64,000 nt of DNA from Rutpela maculata. Lineage: Eukaryota; Arthropoda; Insecta; Coleoptera; Cerambycidae. The notes under the pieces were generated by a model that was not told where the DNA came from, did not search any database, and saw only the letters and a program-made list of their open reading frames with translations. The DNA lies in assembly GCA_936432065.2 (NCBI GenBank), contig OW386285.2, positions 180,722,890 to 180,786,889 of the forward strand, written 5' to 3'. This document shows, piece by piece, positions 21,300 to 32,459 of this stretch (position 1 is its first letter; each line of letters begins with the position of its first letter). The position numbers and the translations under genes are program-made.

Positions 21300-22570
21300 C
21301 AGATGAAAAGTCACTTTTCACCTTCATATGGAAAAGTGAGTTTTCATTTGTTCGCAAACTATACGTTTTGGTACGAAAATGAAGTTCAAAGTACCATCGA
21401 CAAGCCGTTAGCGTGGGCCCAAAGGGCTGTTACGGTCACGTGAACTTGCATTTGAATAAAGAATTTTTCTGCATTTCCGAACAGGCTGTCAATGACAAGT
21501 ATACAAGTTGTTAGAGTGAAATTACTTAAAGAAAAGAACATACGTCACGGCTTCGTGCATCGAGTATATTTGTGGACACGCTACCAGTGCCGGGTAAATT
21601 TATTCTTTTTTAAATAAAATAAAACTAAGTTTACTATTTTCGTTTATAAATATTGGACAGTCGCAATTAAAATAAATTTCATTTCATCTGTTTTATTAGT
21701 AGAATCGGTTAAATATTCACTATAAATGTATAATAAATACCGAACACGAAAAACACTAGAAAATATATTCCCTGAATAACAAGCAACCATGCGGCATCAC
21801 TGCAATCGCAAAAACAAGTTCGTTGCCTAGACAACCGGCACGCGCCAGTAATATCGGTCTGTGTGCATTGTGACGAATGCTATCTTCTCTAAGGGTTGGG
21901 TTAGACGTGCGTAATTACGCCCAGCGTATTTGCGGCGCGTAGTTTTTGCACTGGGTGTTTGCGAAATTACACGAGCGTAAGCTTTACGTTGGGTATAGGC
22001 AGAGTAGCCAGTCGAAAATGAATCTCGTGGCAATCGGTTGTGTCTCCGCACTCTGTGTTCATTTATTATTTAAAAATAAAAATAAGGAGAGCTAAACGTC
22101 GGTGGTGGGTTCATCCCTCATTGATTGACAGGTCAATTTCAGCAATTAACTTTTCGGTATCACACATGACTCTCGTGGTAATTTTTGCTTGCACTATACT
22201 TCCTCACGATCGTATAACTGGACACATACTAAACACTGCTTTCCAGTTTCAGCGTGTCCCGACGTGTCAGCGTAGATACGTCGTCATACGTCGTTGTGGA
22301 CGTATACTGGCGTATATGTGTCAGAGCCCCTGTAACGACACGCTCGTGTAATCACGTCCATAAGAACCTGTGGTTTTCGTTACGGGGCAGAATACGCGCC
22401 GCAAATACACTGGGCGTAAATACGCCCGTCTAACCTAACCTTAAGTAATTTCACTCTATAAAGCTGCTGGAAAAAAAATATGGCATACCGTTTGTGTATG
22501 CCCAAGTACAGTACTTATACATTGAACAAATCGTGTAAAATTATGGAATAATATTACGTGATTTTAGTCA
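21300..22570 (+). pseudogene. Unidentified decayed gene, copy 1, interrupted by a MITE
   Basis: It matches the reverse complement of 32815-33155 over its whole length once the insertion at 21514-22456 is set aside. The shared reading frame gives GPKGCYGHVNLHLNKEFFC, then SEQAVNDKYTSC up to the insertion. After the insertion it gives YKAAGKK, then YGIPFVYAQVQYLYIEQIV and a stop. A frameshift lies before the Gly-Pro-Lys. The match ends abruptly at about 22570. I do not recognise the protein. Because the frame is preserved between the two copies outside the breaks, it was probably a real gene of a mobile element or virus. Confidence 0.55.
21514..22456. mobile_element. 943 bp TIR element with TA target duplication
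   Basis: The termini are GAGTGAAATTACTTAA and its exact reverse complement, with TA on both sides (21512-21513 and 22457-22458). The other copy of the host sequence, at 32930-32950, has the empty site with one TA. A second, inner pair of inverted repeats lies at 21893-21950 and 22380-22441; it includes GGTTAGACG-GCGTA-TTACGCCCAG and TATTTGCGGCGCGTA, so this may be two nested elements. A 2 bp TA duplication points to a Tc1/mariner-superfamily enzyme supplied in trans. The interior is GC-richer than its surroundings and encodes nothing recognisable. Confidence 0.85.
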
Positions 22571-22631
22571 ATAAAAAATTTATTGTAATAAAATAGTATA
22601 TTAAAGTATAAGTGGATATTAAGGTCTTTAA

Positions 22632-22706
22632 AACACGCGCGATTTTTCGAGCATGGCGGCGCAGCCGGAGTGCTCGAAATAGAGCAAGTGTTTTAAAGAC
22701 CAGTTA
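22632..22706. repeat. GGTCTTTAAAACAC hairpin
   Basis: A 14 bp stem, GGTCTTTAAAACAC/GTGTTTTAAAGACC, encloses a second stem CGAGCA/TGCTCG and a GC-rich tip, GGCGGCGCAGCCGG. A direct partial copy, CTTTAAAACACGCGCG, recurs at 23119-23134, after the small recombinase-like fragment, so the two may mark the ends of one element. Confidence 0.6.
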
Positions 22707-22905
22707 TCCACGAATAATTTACGCTATTTTTTTTTGTTGGTACACTTTGAAATCATAAATACTGGTATTATTACTACAAAAAAATGGAAATAAGAATTAA
22801 GAATGTAAAATGGTTGAATTCGTGATGTGACATCAGGATACCTGTCAGTGTCATGAAAATGAGAAAACAAAAATTAATTTGCAATCTGTCACATAGGATT
22901 AATTA

Positions 22906-23103
22906 TTGTCACTACAGTTGTTACTGATTATATATTGCTTTAAAATGAGTTCTAACATTAATTACTTAAATAGAAAAGCAGAATCGCGGTTAATACCGCA
23001 AAAATCGGAAGACGCTTACAAAAAAGAATACAAGTTCATCAAATGGATGGAAGAGCAAAAGGTAACAGATACAGATGAACGAGTTGTACTTGCTTACCTT
23101 TGA
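22906..23103 (+). pseudogene. Possible Crypton-like tyrosine recombinase N-terminal fragment
   Basis: A 65-codon frame. From Met at 22945 it reads MSSNINYLNRKAESRL, then IPQKSEDAYKKEYKFIKWME and ERVVLAYL, ending with TGA at 23101-23103. The spacing of Lys-Ser, Tyr, two Tyr/Phe, Trp and a closing V-L-AY resembles the core-binding (SAM-like) domain at the start of Crypton-type recombinases and related ZMYM/QRICH proteins. The catalytic R...HR...Y domain is absent. It is flanked by CTTTAAAACACGCGCG words on both sides (22635 and 23119). It is probably a non-autonomous, truncated Crypton derivative. The fragment is short, so a chance resemblance is possible. Confidence 0.45.
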
Positions 23104-23164
23104 TGTTGCCATGGTAACTTTAAAACACGCGCGTTTTTAAAACTTGGATTTAAACACTCTCAGG

Positions 23165-24425
23165 AGTACTTTAAATAAGCAAAATAGGGTACCAATAAAA
23201 AAAATATATATATCCTAAATTGTTAAAATGTAGAATGGCATACGAGTTGGGCGGGTTTGTCATATTAAAAAATTAAAATTAAGTTATAGAATAGGTAGAA
23301 AAGCAATTTTCTGTGTATTTAATCATGTCATTCCATTGTTAATATAATCAAAAACAAACGACATAGAACTTGCGGGTTTTACATATAAATTTTTTTTAAG
23401 GTGCAAAAAAATGACTCTTTTCGTGTTTTTAATCAGTTGGTTTATAATTAAAATTATAAATTAACTTTGTTAAATTAAAAATGGCATACTAATTGTAACT
23501 ACGGGTTTATCGTATTAAAAAAAGTAATAAAACGTAGAAGACGCACAAAATTTCTGAATTTTATGTACCTAGATTAGATGATACATCAATTTCACCCTAA
23601 AATATCATTATGGTATTTTGAATAAGACTACTTGAAATGAATAAATGTTGCAGTCGGGAGTTGCCGATTGCGAGTATCTGTTAAATACGGTGATTTCTGT
23701 TGAACTTAAAATTTTTATTTCGAATTTGGAACATATATAAAGTAGCATGGTAAAATATTTCCTATTGAAATTTGATCATATCCGTCATACAGGATGATTG
23801 TCAGAAGCGTGTAAATCATGTGTCGCATATATTGTATAAACTGTGTTTTATTACAATTTTAGAGCAAAATGTTTCAAAGGTTCTTGATTAAGAACATAAA
23901 AACACAAAGATGTACTAGAGATCTGAACTTCAATATGCGGTGGTGAGTCTTTCAGTTTCGAGTGAACTTTACGTACCTAGGTAAAATATATGTCTGATTA
24001 AACAACATAGAATCGATGGGTGATGTAACAATTTTACATTAAAATGTTACTAATGTATTTTTAATAAGACTACTACCAATACGAACGGAATTTGCACTCG
24101 GGCGTTGCCGAATATCCAATAAACTGCTGACTTCCGACATAAAAATGTTAAGAATATGTAGAATAGCAGAGAGACTATTAAGGAACGAATGGAAGTTACA
24201 GTCGAGTGTTGCCGACTTCGAATATCTATTTTAAAAATAAAAATAAAATATATATGGACTATGTACCTACTTAATCTCAGTGGTACGTTTTAAAAGTGAA
24301 TTGTGCCGTGTTCGTGCAAAATATGAATCAAATGGGAATTCGCATTCGGCCACGCCCGACTGCAACTTCTACTCGTTTGCAATTAATGCCACGCTAATTA
24401 AATGACAACCTGTAATATTTTTTGT
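23165..24425 (+). repeat. Interspersed repeat family B, array
   Basis: A direct repeat of about 70 bp (GTTAAA-T--AATGGCATAC...GGGTTT-TC-TATTAAAAAA) sits at 23220-23290 and 23465-23535. It is followed by several units with GATGATACATCAATTTCACC, AATAAGACTACT, GTTGCAGTCGGG-GTTGCCGA and TTGATCATATCCGT. Counterparts are 1290-1776 and 41440-42830. The block closes with CGGCCACGCCCGACTGCAACTT at 24348-24369. Confidence 0.6.
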
Positions 24426-24439
24426 AAAAAAAACCGCTT

Positions 24440-24611
24440 CCTAAGAAATCACTACTTCCATATTCAGATTTCCGATCCAAGTTTCTTACAGCAAAAAAAC
24501 ATCGATACTATATTTGTACTCCACTTGTGGAAATAATTGTTCATAGAACTTCAGTAATATAACATTTGAAATTGTCTACCCCAAAAACCGATAAAACGAT
24601 ATGCCACACGG
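24440..24611 (-). repeat. Interspersed repeat family A, 3' part, reverse
   Basis: It begins at AAATCACTACTTCCATATTC and runs through ATTTGAAATTGTCTACCCCA to ACGATATGCCACAC, where the next element is inserted. The family continues at 24980. Confidence 0.7.
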
Positions 24612-24978
24612 TTAGGGTTGCCAAGCGTCCGGCTTTAGCCGGACATGTTTGGCTTTTTACGGTTTCGTCCGGCTAAACATTAACATGTCCGGCCTGTCCG
24701 GCTTTTCTTTGGCTTTTTGCCTAGGGCTCTAAAACGTGATTTTTTTTTCGTTTTTAGTCGCTTTTCTATAGATACATTTTATTGTTCTGTTATGACTTTT
24801 TCTGTTCCTATGTGACAAATGTTTATTTTTAAATTAATCAAGTTTAATAAAAATATTAAAAGACTGATTTTGTGTTTTAGCTATTTTTTTTATGGCGAAC
24901 GAATGCTATTCGGCTTTTTGTACCAAATGTCCGGCCAAATTTATAAGTAAAGTCCGGCTTTTCGAATTTTAGGCCTGT
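24612..24978. mobile_element. TCCGGC-rich hAT-type MITE
   Basis: It starts GGTTAGGGTTGCCAAGCGTC and contains seven GTCCGGC/GCCGGAC words clustered at both ends, with a TA-rich middle. It separates two parts of one family A copy. Elements of this look (GGGTTGCCA ends with GTCCGGC subterminal motifs) are common hAT derivatives in arthropods. The right terminus is not clean. Confidence 0.5.
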
Positions 24979-25190
24979 TGCCTAAAATATTGGAGGCCTT
25001 CGGTTCTCGTATACACACTAAATCAGTTTTATTTTTTACTCCCGAGGGGGTAATCACTTATGCAATATGTGCAATGGTGTGCAACATCGTGCAATATGTG
25101 TGCAACATTGCAATTGTGGGACACATAATTTCAAGTGATTGCCCCCTCGTTTACTCCATTTAATAATGGTGTGAGAGTGGTAACCTACAA
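24979..25190 (-). repeat. Interspersed repeat family A, continuation, reverse
   Basis: It carries GGAGGCCTTCGGTTCTCGTA, CACACTAAATCA and CCATTTAATAATGGTGTGAG. It is split again by the 107 bp element at 25043. Confidence 0.6.
25043..25149. mobile_element. 107 bp MITE with perfect 8 bp target duplication
   Basis: The ends are CGAGGGGGTAATCACTT and the reverse complement of CGAGGGGGCAATCACTT, so the terminal repeat is 17 bp with one mismatch. TTTACTCC flanks both sides (25035-25042 and 25150-25157). The interior repeats GTGCAACAT and GCAATATGTG words. An 8 bp duplication suggests hAT or P-like mobilisation. Confidence 0.85.
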
Positions 25191-25611
25191 ATACAGTACC
25201 AAATAACTAAATAAACGTAAACGAGTGTCCGCATCCGTTGGATTTGATTCATTATCATTAGACAACAAGTATTCTTACTTCGTAGCGCCCTCGATCGCAG
25301 GACAGCTTTTTTAAAAAATCTTCCGCTTCACGCAAGATATCAGTATGAATCAATCACTATAGACAATTTCGGTCATTTCTTGTACTTAATTTCGTACGAT
25401 ACAGTTCTTTTCCCAAATTAAAAAAAAAATCTCGCAGGCTTCATTTTACAATGAGCCGACTGCGTAGAGGTTCGCGTGATATATTTTTTTCTAAAATTTA
25501 TATAAATTAGATATGTTTTGACTTCACTATTACGTTAAATGCACTGTGAGCTACAATTTAAAAAAAAGATTTTTAGCTTATGTTTTGTGGGAGGAAACGC
25601 AAGTTATAATA
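25191..25611. other. No gene seen
   Basis: Unique-looking AT-rich sequence between family A copies. Confidence 0.35.
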
Positions 25612-26245
25612 TAAAAACCGCTGCTCAAGGAATAACTACTTCCACATCCAGATTCCAGATTTTCAATCCAAGTCTCTCACAACGAAAAAAATTTGTATGT
25701 GAAAAGAATTGTTTAGGAACTTTAATAATATAATATTTGAAATTGTCTACCCCAAAAACCCACATCGGTAGTGGAGGGTGGATTAAGTTAAAACAATTTT
25801 TGAGACCTTTGGTTATTTTACACACACTAAATCACAATTTTATTTTTCCCCCTTTAAGACGGGGTGGGGGTGGTCATGGGGTTGGGGTGGCTAATGCCAA
25901 AATTTTTTTTGAAACCTAGCTTCTCCTATATATATATATACTAAATACCAATTTTATGGACTCTTACTTGATTGATTTACCTATTTACCGGTATTTACCC
26001 CAATTTACCTCTCAACCCTACAACGGAATAAGATCAAAATATAATCTAGTTCCAGATCTCGTTAAAATACACATGTGTAAGTACCAAAGTACAAGTCAGT
26101 ATCTTAAACGGTTCCAGAGTAATCGTGCGCACAAAAAAGTTACAGACAGATAGAAAGAATTTTTTTGCTCAAACTTAAAATTTTAATGTTTCATGACATT
26201 CTAAGCCTATTTGAACAATAACAATTTTCATTTTTTTGCGTTACT
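25612..26245 (-). repeat. Interspersed repeat family A, near full length, reverse
   Basis: The most complete copy. It includes ACTTCCACATCCAGATT at about 25637, TTTGAAATTGTCTACCCC, a GGGGTGGGGGTGG stretch, TCTAGTTCCAGATCTCGTTA, TCGTGCGCAC and AGCCTATTTGAACAATAAC. Its last bases reappear after the foldback at 29222 (TATACTTCCACTGGACGTG), so this copy was split by that insertion. Confidence 0.8.
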
Positions 26246-26254
26246 ACTATTAGT

Positions 26255-29222
26255 AGGAGAGCTGGCAAACATTATGGTGATAATATTCAAAATTTTCACT
26301 GATGGCAGTCCATTCTTGGTCCTTTGGGTATGTCAAAACCGATCGTCTGCTGTTTCAAAGTGGAAGCATTAACTTGGGGGGTGTATTCAAAAAGGGGTGA
26401 TTTTAGGTTTTAGTGAACCATATTGTTCAAGAAAAATTTTTGCAGGGATGACTAATATAGTTAGTCGAGACGGCATTTCTACCTAGGCATTATCATAGCA
26501 GACGCAACTCAAAATGGCAAAAAATCAAATTTCGGTGAACTATATTTTCAAAAATAATTTTCACGTCCTTCGATTTGTCTACTTATGGTTTAATAAATAA
26601 CGAATCGGCAGACGAAAAAATCGGTAGCATCGCTCTAGCAGGCGCTGTCAAAGTGACAGATCCGGTTTTGATGAACGACATTTATCAAGAAAAATTATGT
26701 AAGGAATGATAAATACATCAACTCAAGATTATATTCTCGCCCGGGCAGACGATTTTTTTCGTAGCTATGTGTATGGCAGACGCCTGTCAAAGTGGCAAAA
26801 ATCACGTTTTGGTGAACTATAGTGATCAAAAATAATGTTTGCGTCTTTCGATTCATCTATCTATGGTACAATAAATAACGAATCAGCAGACGAAAAAATC
26901 GGTAGCATTTTCCTAGCAGATGATGTCAAAGTGAAAAAGTTTAATTTTTTTTTTTTTGTATATATAAATAGGTTTAGAATGTTGCGACGAAATTTTAAGT
27001 TTGAACAACAAAAATCTGTCTGTAACCTTTTTTGTGCGCACAATTACTCTGGAACTCTTTAAGATATCTTGACTTATTGTATCTATGTACTGTAACGAGA
27101 TCTGGAACTAGATTATATTTTAAGCTTATTTTGTCGAAGGGTTGGGGACAAATTGGGTTAAATAGGCACAGCAAACAAGTAAGAGTTAATAAAATTGGGA
27201 TTTAGTGTATGTACGAGAAACCAAGGTCTTAAAAATTTTTGGCATCAGCTATCCCCACAATTCTGACGGACAACTTTTATGACTTTATAATAGATAACCG
27301 AGAGAAATTTGATACTTCAAACTATCAGGATGGAAATATATTTAATATCCCGAAGGTATCCATCGATTTTGGGACACTTTAAAGATGAATTCTCCTCGGA
27401 TCCCATAATTAGTTTCTATGGTTCAGGAGCAAAAGCATTCCGTACAATCTGTAGGTAGCGAGTTAAACAAGACTACCTTTTTGTTACTTTTTAAACAATA
27501 TTTATTTATTTATTGCGATATTACCATACTGTGATACCACCATGTAGGTATCTAGGCATTTTTATATATCAGAGTTTATGTTTTTTATTAAGTAAGGATG
27601 TCGATTTTTTAAATAAATATTTAAGTTATAAGTTGCTTGTGATATCGTATTTAATCTTCCTTTTGGTAATATAAGTTACTGTTATCAATAAGTCATTTGT
27701 ATGTTTCTTACAATATAGCCGTATATGATAGATTGATATTCTTATGGTTATACATATTATTTGTTACTTTTAGATTATTATTTTCTGAAAATAATGTTTT
27801 CTCGGCTTTTTGTTATTTTATTTTTTTATTTGTATAGAAGTAATAAATCTGTTGTTTAAAGTCAGATTTTTATTTTTGTTTTATTCGCACAGGAAATATA
27901 ACGAACTGTCACCGATTTTTTGTATGCAGATGAATTCTTTGTTTGAAAATTGCTGTCTAAGGAATCACTATTTCCACATTCCATCAAAGAGGGTAATTTG
28001 ATAGTACGAAGGAACGGGGTGGCCGTGGCGGTGATCGATGTCAAAATGTTTTGATAGTTTTGCTTCTCGTACACACACGTGATCACAATTTTATTTCTTT
28101 AGTACATTTAATATGGGGTGGGGGTAGCGGCAGTGGCTGAAAAAAATTGAGACCTTTGGTCCATTTAAATAATAAGATGGGGATGGCTGATGCCAACAAA
28201 TTTTAAAGACCTTGGTTTCTCGTACATACACTAAATCCCAGTTTCATTAACTCTTACTTGTTTGCTTTGCCTATTTAACCCTATTTGCCCCCAACCCTTC
28301 GAAAAAATAAGCTTAAAATATAATCTAGTTCCAGATCTCGTTACAGTACATAGATACACCATAAGTCAAAATCTTAAACAGTTCCAGAGTAATTGTGCGC
28401 ACAAAAAAAGGTTACAGACAGACCTACAGACAGATTTTTGATGTTCAAACTTAAAATTTCGTCGTAACATTCTAAACCTATTTATATAAGAAAAAAAATT
28501 AAAATTTTTCACTTTGACAGCGTCTGCTAGGAAAATGCTACCGATTTTTTCGTCTGCCGATTCGTTATTTATTGTGTCATAGATAGACGAATCAAAAGAC
28601 GCAAAAATTATTTCTGATCACTATAGTTCACCGAAACGTGATTTTTTCCACTTTGACAGGCGTCTGCCATACAGCGTCTGCCTACGAAAAAAATCGTCTG
28701 CCCGGGCGAGAATATAATCTTGAGTTGTTGTATTTATCATTCCTTACATAATTTTTCTTGATAAAATTTATAAAGAAAAATTATGTCGTTCTTCAAAACC
28801 GGATCTGTCACTTTGACAGTGTCTGCTAGGGCGATGCTACCGATTTTTTCGTCTGCCGATTCGTTATTTATTAAACCATAAGTAGACAAATCAAAGGACG
28901 CGAAAATTATTTTTGAACAATAATAGTTCACCGAAATGTGATTTTTTACCATTTTGAGTTGCGTCTGCTATGATAATGCTACCAGAAAAATCGTCTGCCT
29001 AGGTAGAAATGCCGTCTAGACTAACTATGTTACTCATCCCTGCAAAAATTTTTCTTGAACGATATGGTTCACTAAAACCTAAAATCACCCCCCAAGTTAA
29101 TGCTTCCACTTTGAAACGGCAGACGATCGGTTTTGACATACCCAAAGACCAAAGAATGGACTGCCATCAGTGAAAATTTTGAATATTATCGTTCACCATA
29201 ATGTTTGCCAGCTCTCCTACTA
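26255..29222. mobile_element. About 3 kb foldback inserted in family A
   Basis: The ends are GTAGGAGAGCTGGCAAAC and its exact reverse complement. The arms are about 1 kb each: 26255-27260 and about 28100-29222. Each arm holds a unit with GCAGACGAAAAAATCGGTAGC and CGTCTGC words repeated two to three times, then a family A segment. The centre, 27261-28090, is single copy and includes a DNA polymerase fragment. The element lies exactly within a family A copy, whose TTACTA|TACTTCC junction shows the uninterrupted state. Several short ORFs here are products of the symmetry. Confidence 0.8.
27269..27458 (+). pseudogene. Fragment of B-type DNA polymerase (Polinton-like), C-terminal
   Basis: The first frame, 27269-27382, reads DNFYDFIIDN, then KFDTSNYQDGNIFNIPKV, and ends in TAA. 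A +1 frame from about 27378 continues FKDEFSSDPIISFYGSGAKAF to a TAG near 27456. This order (a Phe-Asp-Thr-Ser-Asn-Tyr block, an Ile-Pro block, then Gly-x-x-Lys-Asp-Glu and Gly-x-x-x-Lys-Ala) follows the DTDS motif in the protein-primed B-family polymerases of Polinton/Maverick-type elements and related virus-like sequences. The polymerase active site itself is absent. It sits in the single-copy loop of the foldback, so it was captured or left inside it. Recognition is from memory of the motif order only. Confidence 0.5.
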
Positions 29223-29317
29223 TATACTTCCACTGGACGTGAAAGTAAAATTTAGTTTTTCACAATTTCCGAAATAAAGGTAAATTCGCGGATTAAGAGT
29301 TGACGGCAACCACCGAT

Positions 29318-32300
29318 TTTGAAAAAATATAGACATGTCCGATATGTATAGGTCAATTTGCCATCTTGGAAATAAATGAAAAACACTAAAAATGGCCGAA
29401 AAAATGAAGATTGATTATATTTTCGATAAGAAGGAGTAATTTCATCAAAGTTGGCTAAAATAAAACTCATCTATAGTCAAATAGAACGCACCAAACCCGG
29501 ACGCTGAAAATTCACTGTAAAAAATGTATGTAAAAATACTCTGAAAGTTAAGTTAACATTAGTTCCATTTTCTATGAAATTATACATAATTAATTTATTT
29601 TTGTCAGGATTTTCAGGATAAAGTTAAACATATTTATGGTTTATTACATAAAGTAAATTAAAACTACACACATTCATGTATCCTTACTTCAATCAATGTA
29701 ATTTTCCATATAATTATGTATAAATTACATAATAAAATGTATTATTAATAGTGAATTACATCAGTAACGCGCCGCACAGTGGGAAATTTTTCCATTTTTT
29801 GGACAAAAATCCGTCTACAATGCAATTATTAATGCATTTGAAAAAGTATTTTTTAAAAATAATTGTTAGGTATCACCCGATGTTTGAGCACTGCCCAAAT
29901 TTTAAAAACGTTCAACATAACTTCAAAAAATCCTATAAATATATGAAATTCGTGTATTTTACTTAAAAGTAAAAATGCGAATTTCAGTTTTTTTTTAAGT
30001 TTTACTCAGAAAATATCCTTTACTACATGTTTTTTGGATCGCTGATTAAGAAAAATGAGGTCCCGTTAACCAGAAATTGATATAACACCCTTAAAATACC
30101 GAAAAACAGCCTTAATAGGGATTTTTTCGAAATATTCTTATTAAAAATGTAAAATAGTCTAGTAAAGTGTATTTTTCATATGATAAATATAAAACCTTAG
30201 TTATTCAAATAATAATTCAGTTTTTGCTTCAAAATAGGGTAAGAGAGTACATTGTGACTATGAGAGTGTATCTCAACCACCTTTAAAGGTGAAAACCACC
30301 CTTAAATGGCTGTAGAATTTGAAAATAGGTTTCGAATTTTTTTGAAATTTTGGAATCACGTCTTCTTCGATATTTTCACTAAAATCAGTCTCCGAACTTT
30401 GTTTGATAAATAAAAAATTATTTTAAAGGTTAAATTAATCAATTCTTATTTACTTTGACAATGTGAATAAACAATTCAATGTGAGTAGAAACAAATTCTA
30501 AGTTTTTCAACGTTTTTAAGAAGCTCGTAAGTTAGAAATCGCATTTTTTCCATTTGAAAGGAAAAAATATTTAAAATGAAATGAAAATTTTTCATCCATT
30601 CTATGCAATGTGAAACAACAATCCAATTTTTAGTAAACATATTTTGATTAATTTAACCTTCAAAATAATTTTTATTTATCAAACAAAGTTCGGACACTGA
30701 TTTTAGTGAAAATATCGAAGAAGACGTGATTCTAAAATTTCAAAAAAATTCGAAACTTATTTTCAAATTCTACAGCCATTTAAGGGTGGTTTTCACCCTT
30801 AAAGGGGGTTGAAATACACTTTCATACTCACAATGTACTCTCTTACCCTATTTTAAAGCAAAAACTAAAAAATAACCATTGTAACTATATTTTTTGTCGA
30901 AATGGGGGTTGTTTCAACCTCTCTGATTAACCCTTAGGGTAAATGTTTACTGAATTATTATTTGAATAACTAAGGTTTTATATTTATCATATAAAAAATA
31001 CACTTTACTAGACTATTTTACATTTTTAATAAGAATATTTCGAAAAAATCCCTATTGGGGGTGTTTTTCGGTATTTTAAGGGTGTTATATCAATTTCTGG
31101 TTAACGGGACCATTTTTCTTAATCAGCGACCCAAAAAACGTGTAGTAAAGGATATTTTCTGAGTAAAACTTTTAAAAAACAGAAACTCGCATTTTTACTT
31201 AAGTAAAATACACGAATTTCATATATTTATAGGATTTTTTGAAGTTATGTTGAACGTTTTTAAAATTTGGGCAGTGCTCAAACATCGGGTGACACCTACC
31301 AATTATTTAAAAAAAAAATTTTTCAAATCCATTAATAATTGCATTGTAGACGGATTTTTGTCTAAAAAAATGGAAAAATTTCCCACTGTGCGCCGGCGCA
31401 AGTGCTTTTGTACACAATTATATGGAATTTTTACAAGAAAGCACGAAACATTTCATACATTTGTGTACCATTACCAGAATAATCGCTGGCAAGAAATGGA
31501 CCATCGATTATCCATGTAATCGCGATTACATGGAAAATCGATGGACCATTTGTGTACTAAACCATAAATGTTTAATTTTACCCTGAAAGTCCTGGTAAAA
31601 ATAAATAAATTATGTATAATTTCATAGAAAATTGAACTAATTTTACGTTAACTTTCAAAGTATTTTTACATCCATTTTTTACGAATTAAAAATTTTTAAT
31701 TCTTCGACCAGTATCAAGGAGGTATTGTGCGTCCCTTTTTTTTCAATTGTAGATTCTTTTAGGTACTTTAAGGGGGTAAAGTTCATTTTTTTTATTTTCA
31801 AAAAAGTACATTTTTGTATACTTACTTAAATTTCAAAAATGCATTTTCTTTGACCCTTCTTTTTTTCGCCCAATTTTCATCGAAACAAAATGAAATATAC
31901 TATAGAAAGTCTCGTACTACTTCAAAAATTTAATACAAAATGAAACTTCATTAATTTAGAAAGGAAATTTATTAAGCATACGCGCCTGGTAATAATAATA
32001 GTATATGATCAGTATTCAGGATCAAACAAAGAAAATGCATTTCTGAAAATTGTAAAAAATGCACTTTTTTTGAAAATACAAAAAATGGAACTTTATCCTC
32101 TTAAAGTACCTAAAAGAACCTACAATCGAAAGAAAAAGTGTCGCAAAATGCCTCCTTGATGCTTGACGAAGAATTAACAATTTTTATTTCGTCCGCCATC
32201 TTTGACCGTTTGGTGCATTATATTTGACCATAAATGAGTTTTATTTTTGCTAACTTTGATGAAATAGGTAACTGTTCCTTATCGAAAAGATATTCAATTT

Positions 32301-32391
32301 TGATTTTTTCGGCCATTTCTTGTGTCTCACATTTTGTTCCAAGATGGCGGATTAATCTATACATATATCGGATATTTCTATATTTTTGAAG
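29318..32391. mobile_element. 3 kb palindrome with nested insertions
   Basis: The left arm, about 29318-30442, and the right arm, about 30643-32391, are diverged reverse complements in the same order throughout. Examples are CTCATCTATAGTCAAATAGA, TATCAATTTCTGGTTAACGG and GTGGTTTTCACC. The right arm is longer because of a nested palindrome at 31688-32186 and a short extra piece near 30885-30945. The loop is about 200 bp. No transposase is visible, and the weak ORFs on both strands mirror each other. It directly follows the end of the split family A copy. Confidence 0.8.
31688..32186. mobile_element. About 500 bp palindrome nested in the right arm
   Basis: The ends are AATTCTTCGACCAGTATCAA and TTGATGCTTGACGAAGAATT. 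The arms, about 170 bp each, share TACTTTAAGGGGGTAAAGTTC and AAAATGCATTTTCTTTG with their complements. The left arm of the large palindrome has no counterpart here, which shows it is an insertion. Confidence 0.75.
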
Positions 32392-32459
32392 AATTTTATT
32401 TCAAATAAGCCATTCAATTATTAGTACAAGATCCGTGAAAGCGCATCAAAAAGTCTGAT

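Noticed and set aside
21893..22441. TTAGG-like words (GGTTGGGTTAG, CTAACCTAACC) as interstitial telomere repeat
   Set aside because: Only two units at each place, and they form the inner inverted repeats of the TA-target element. The AACCTAACC at 51905 is equally short.
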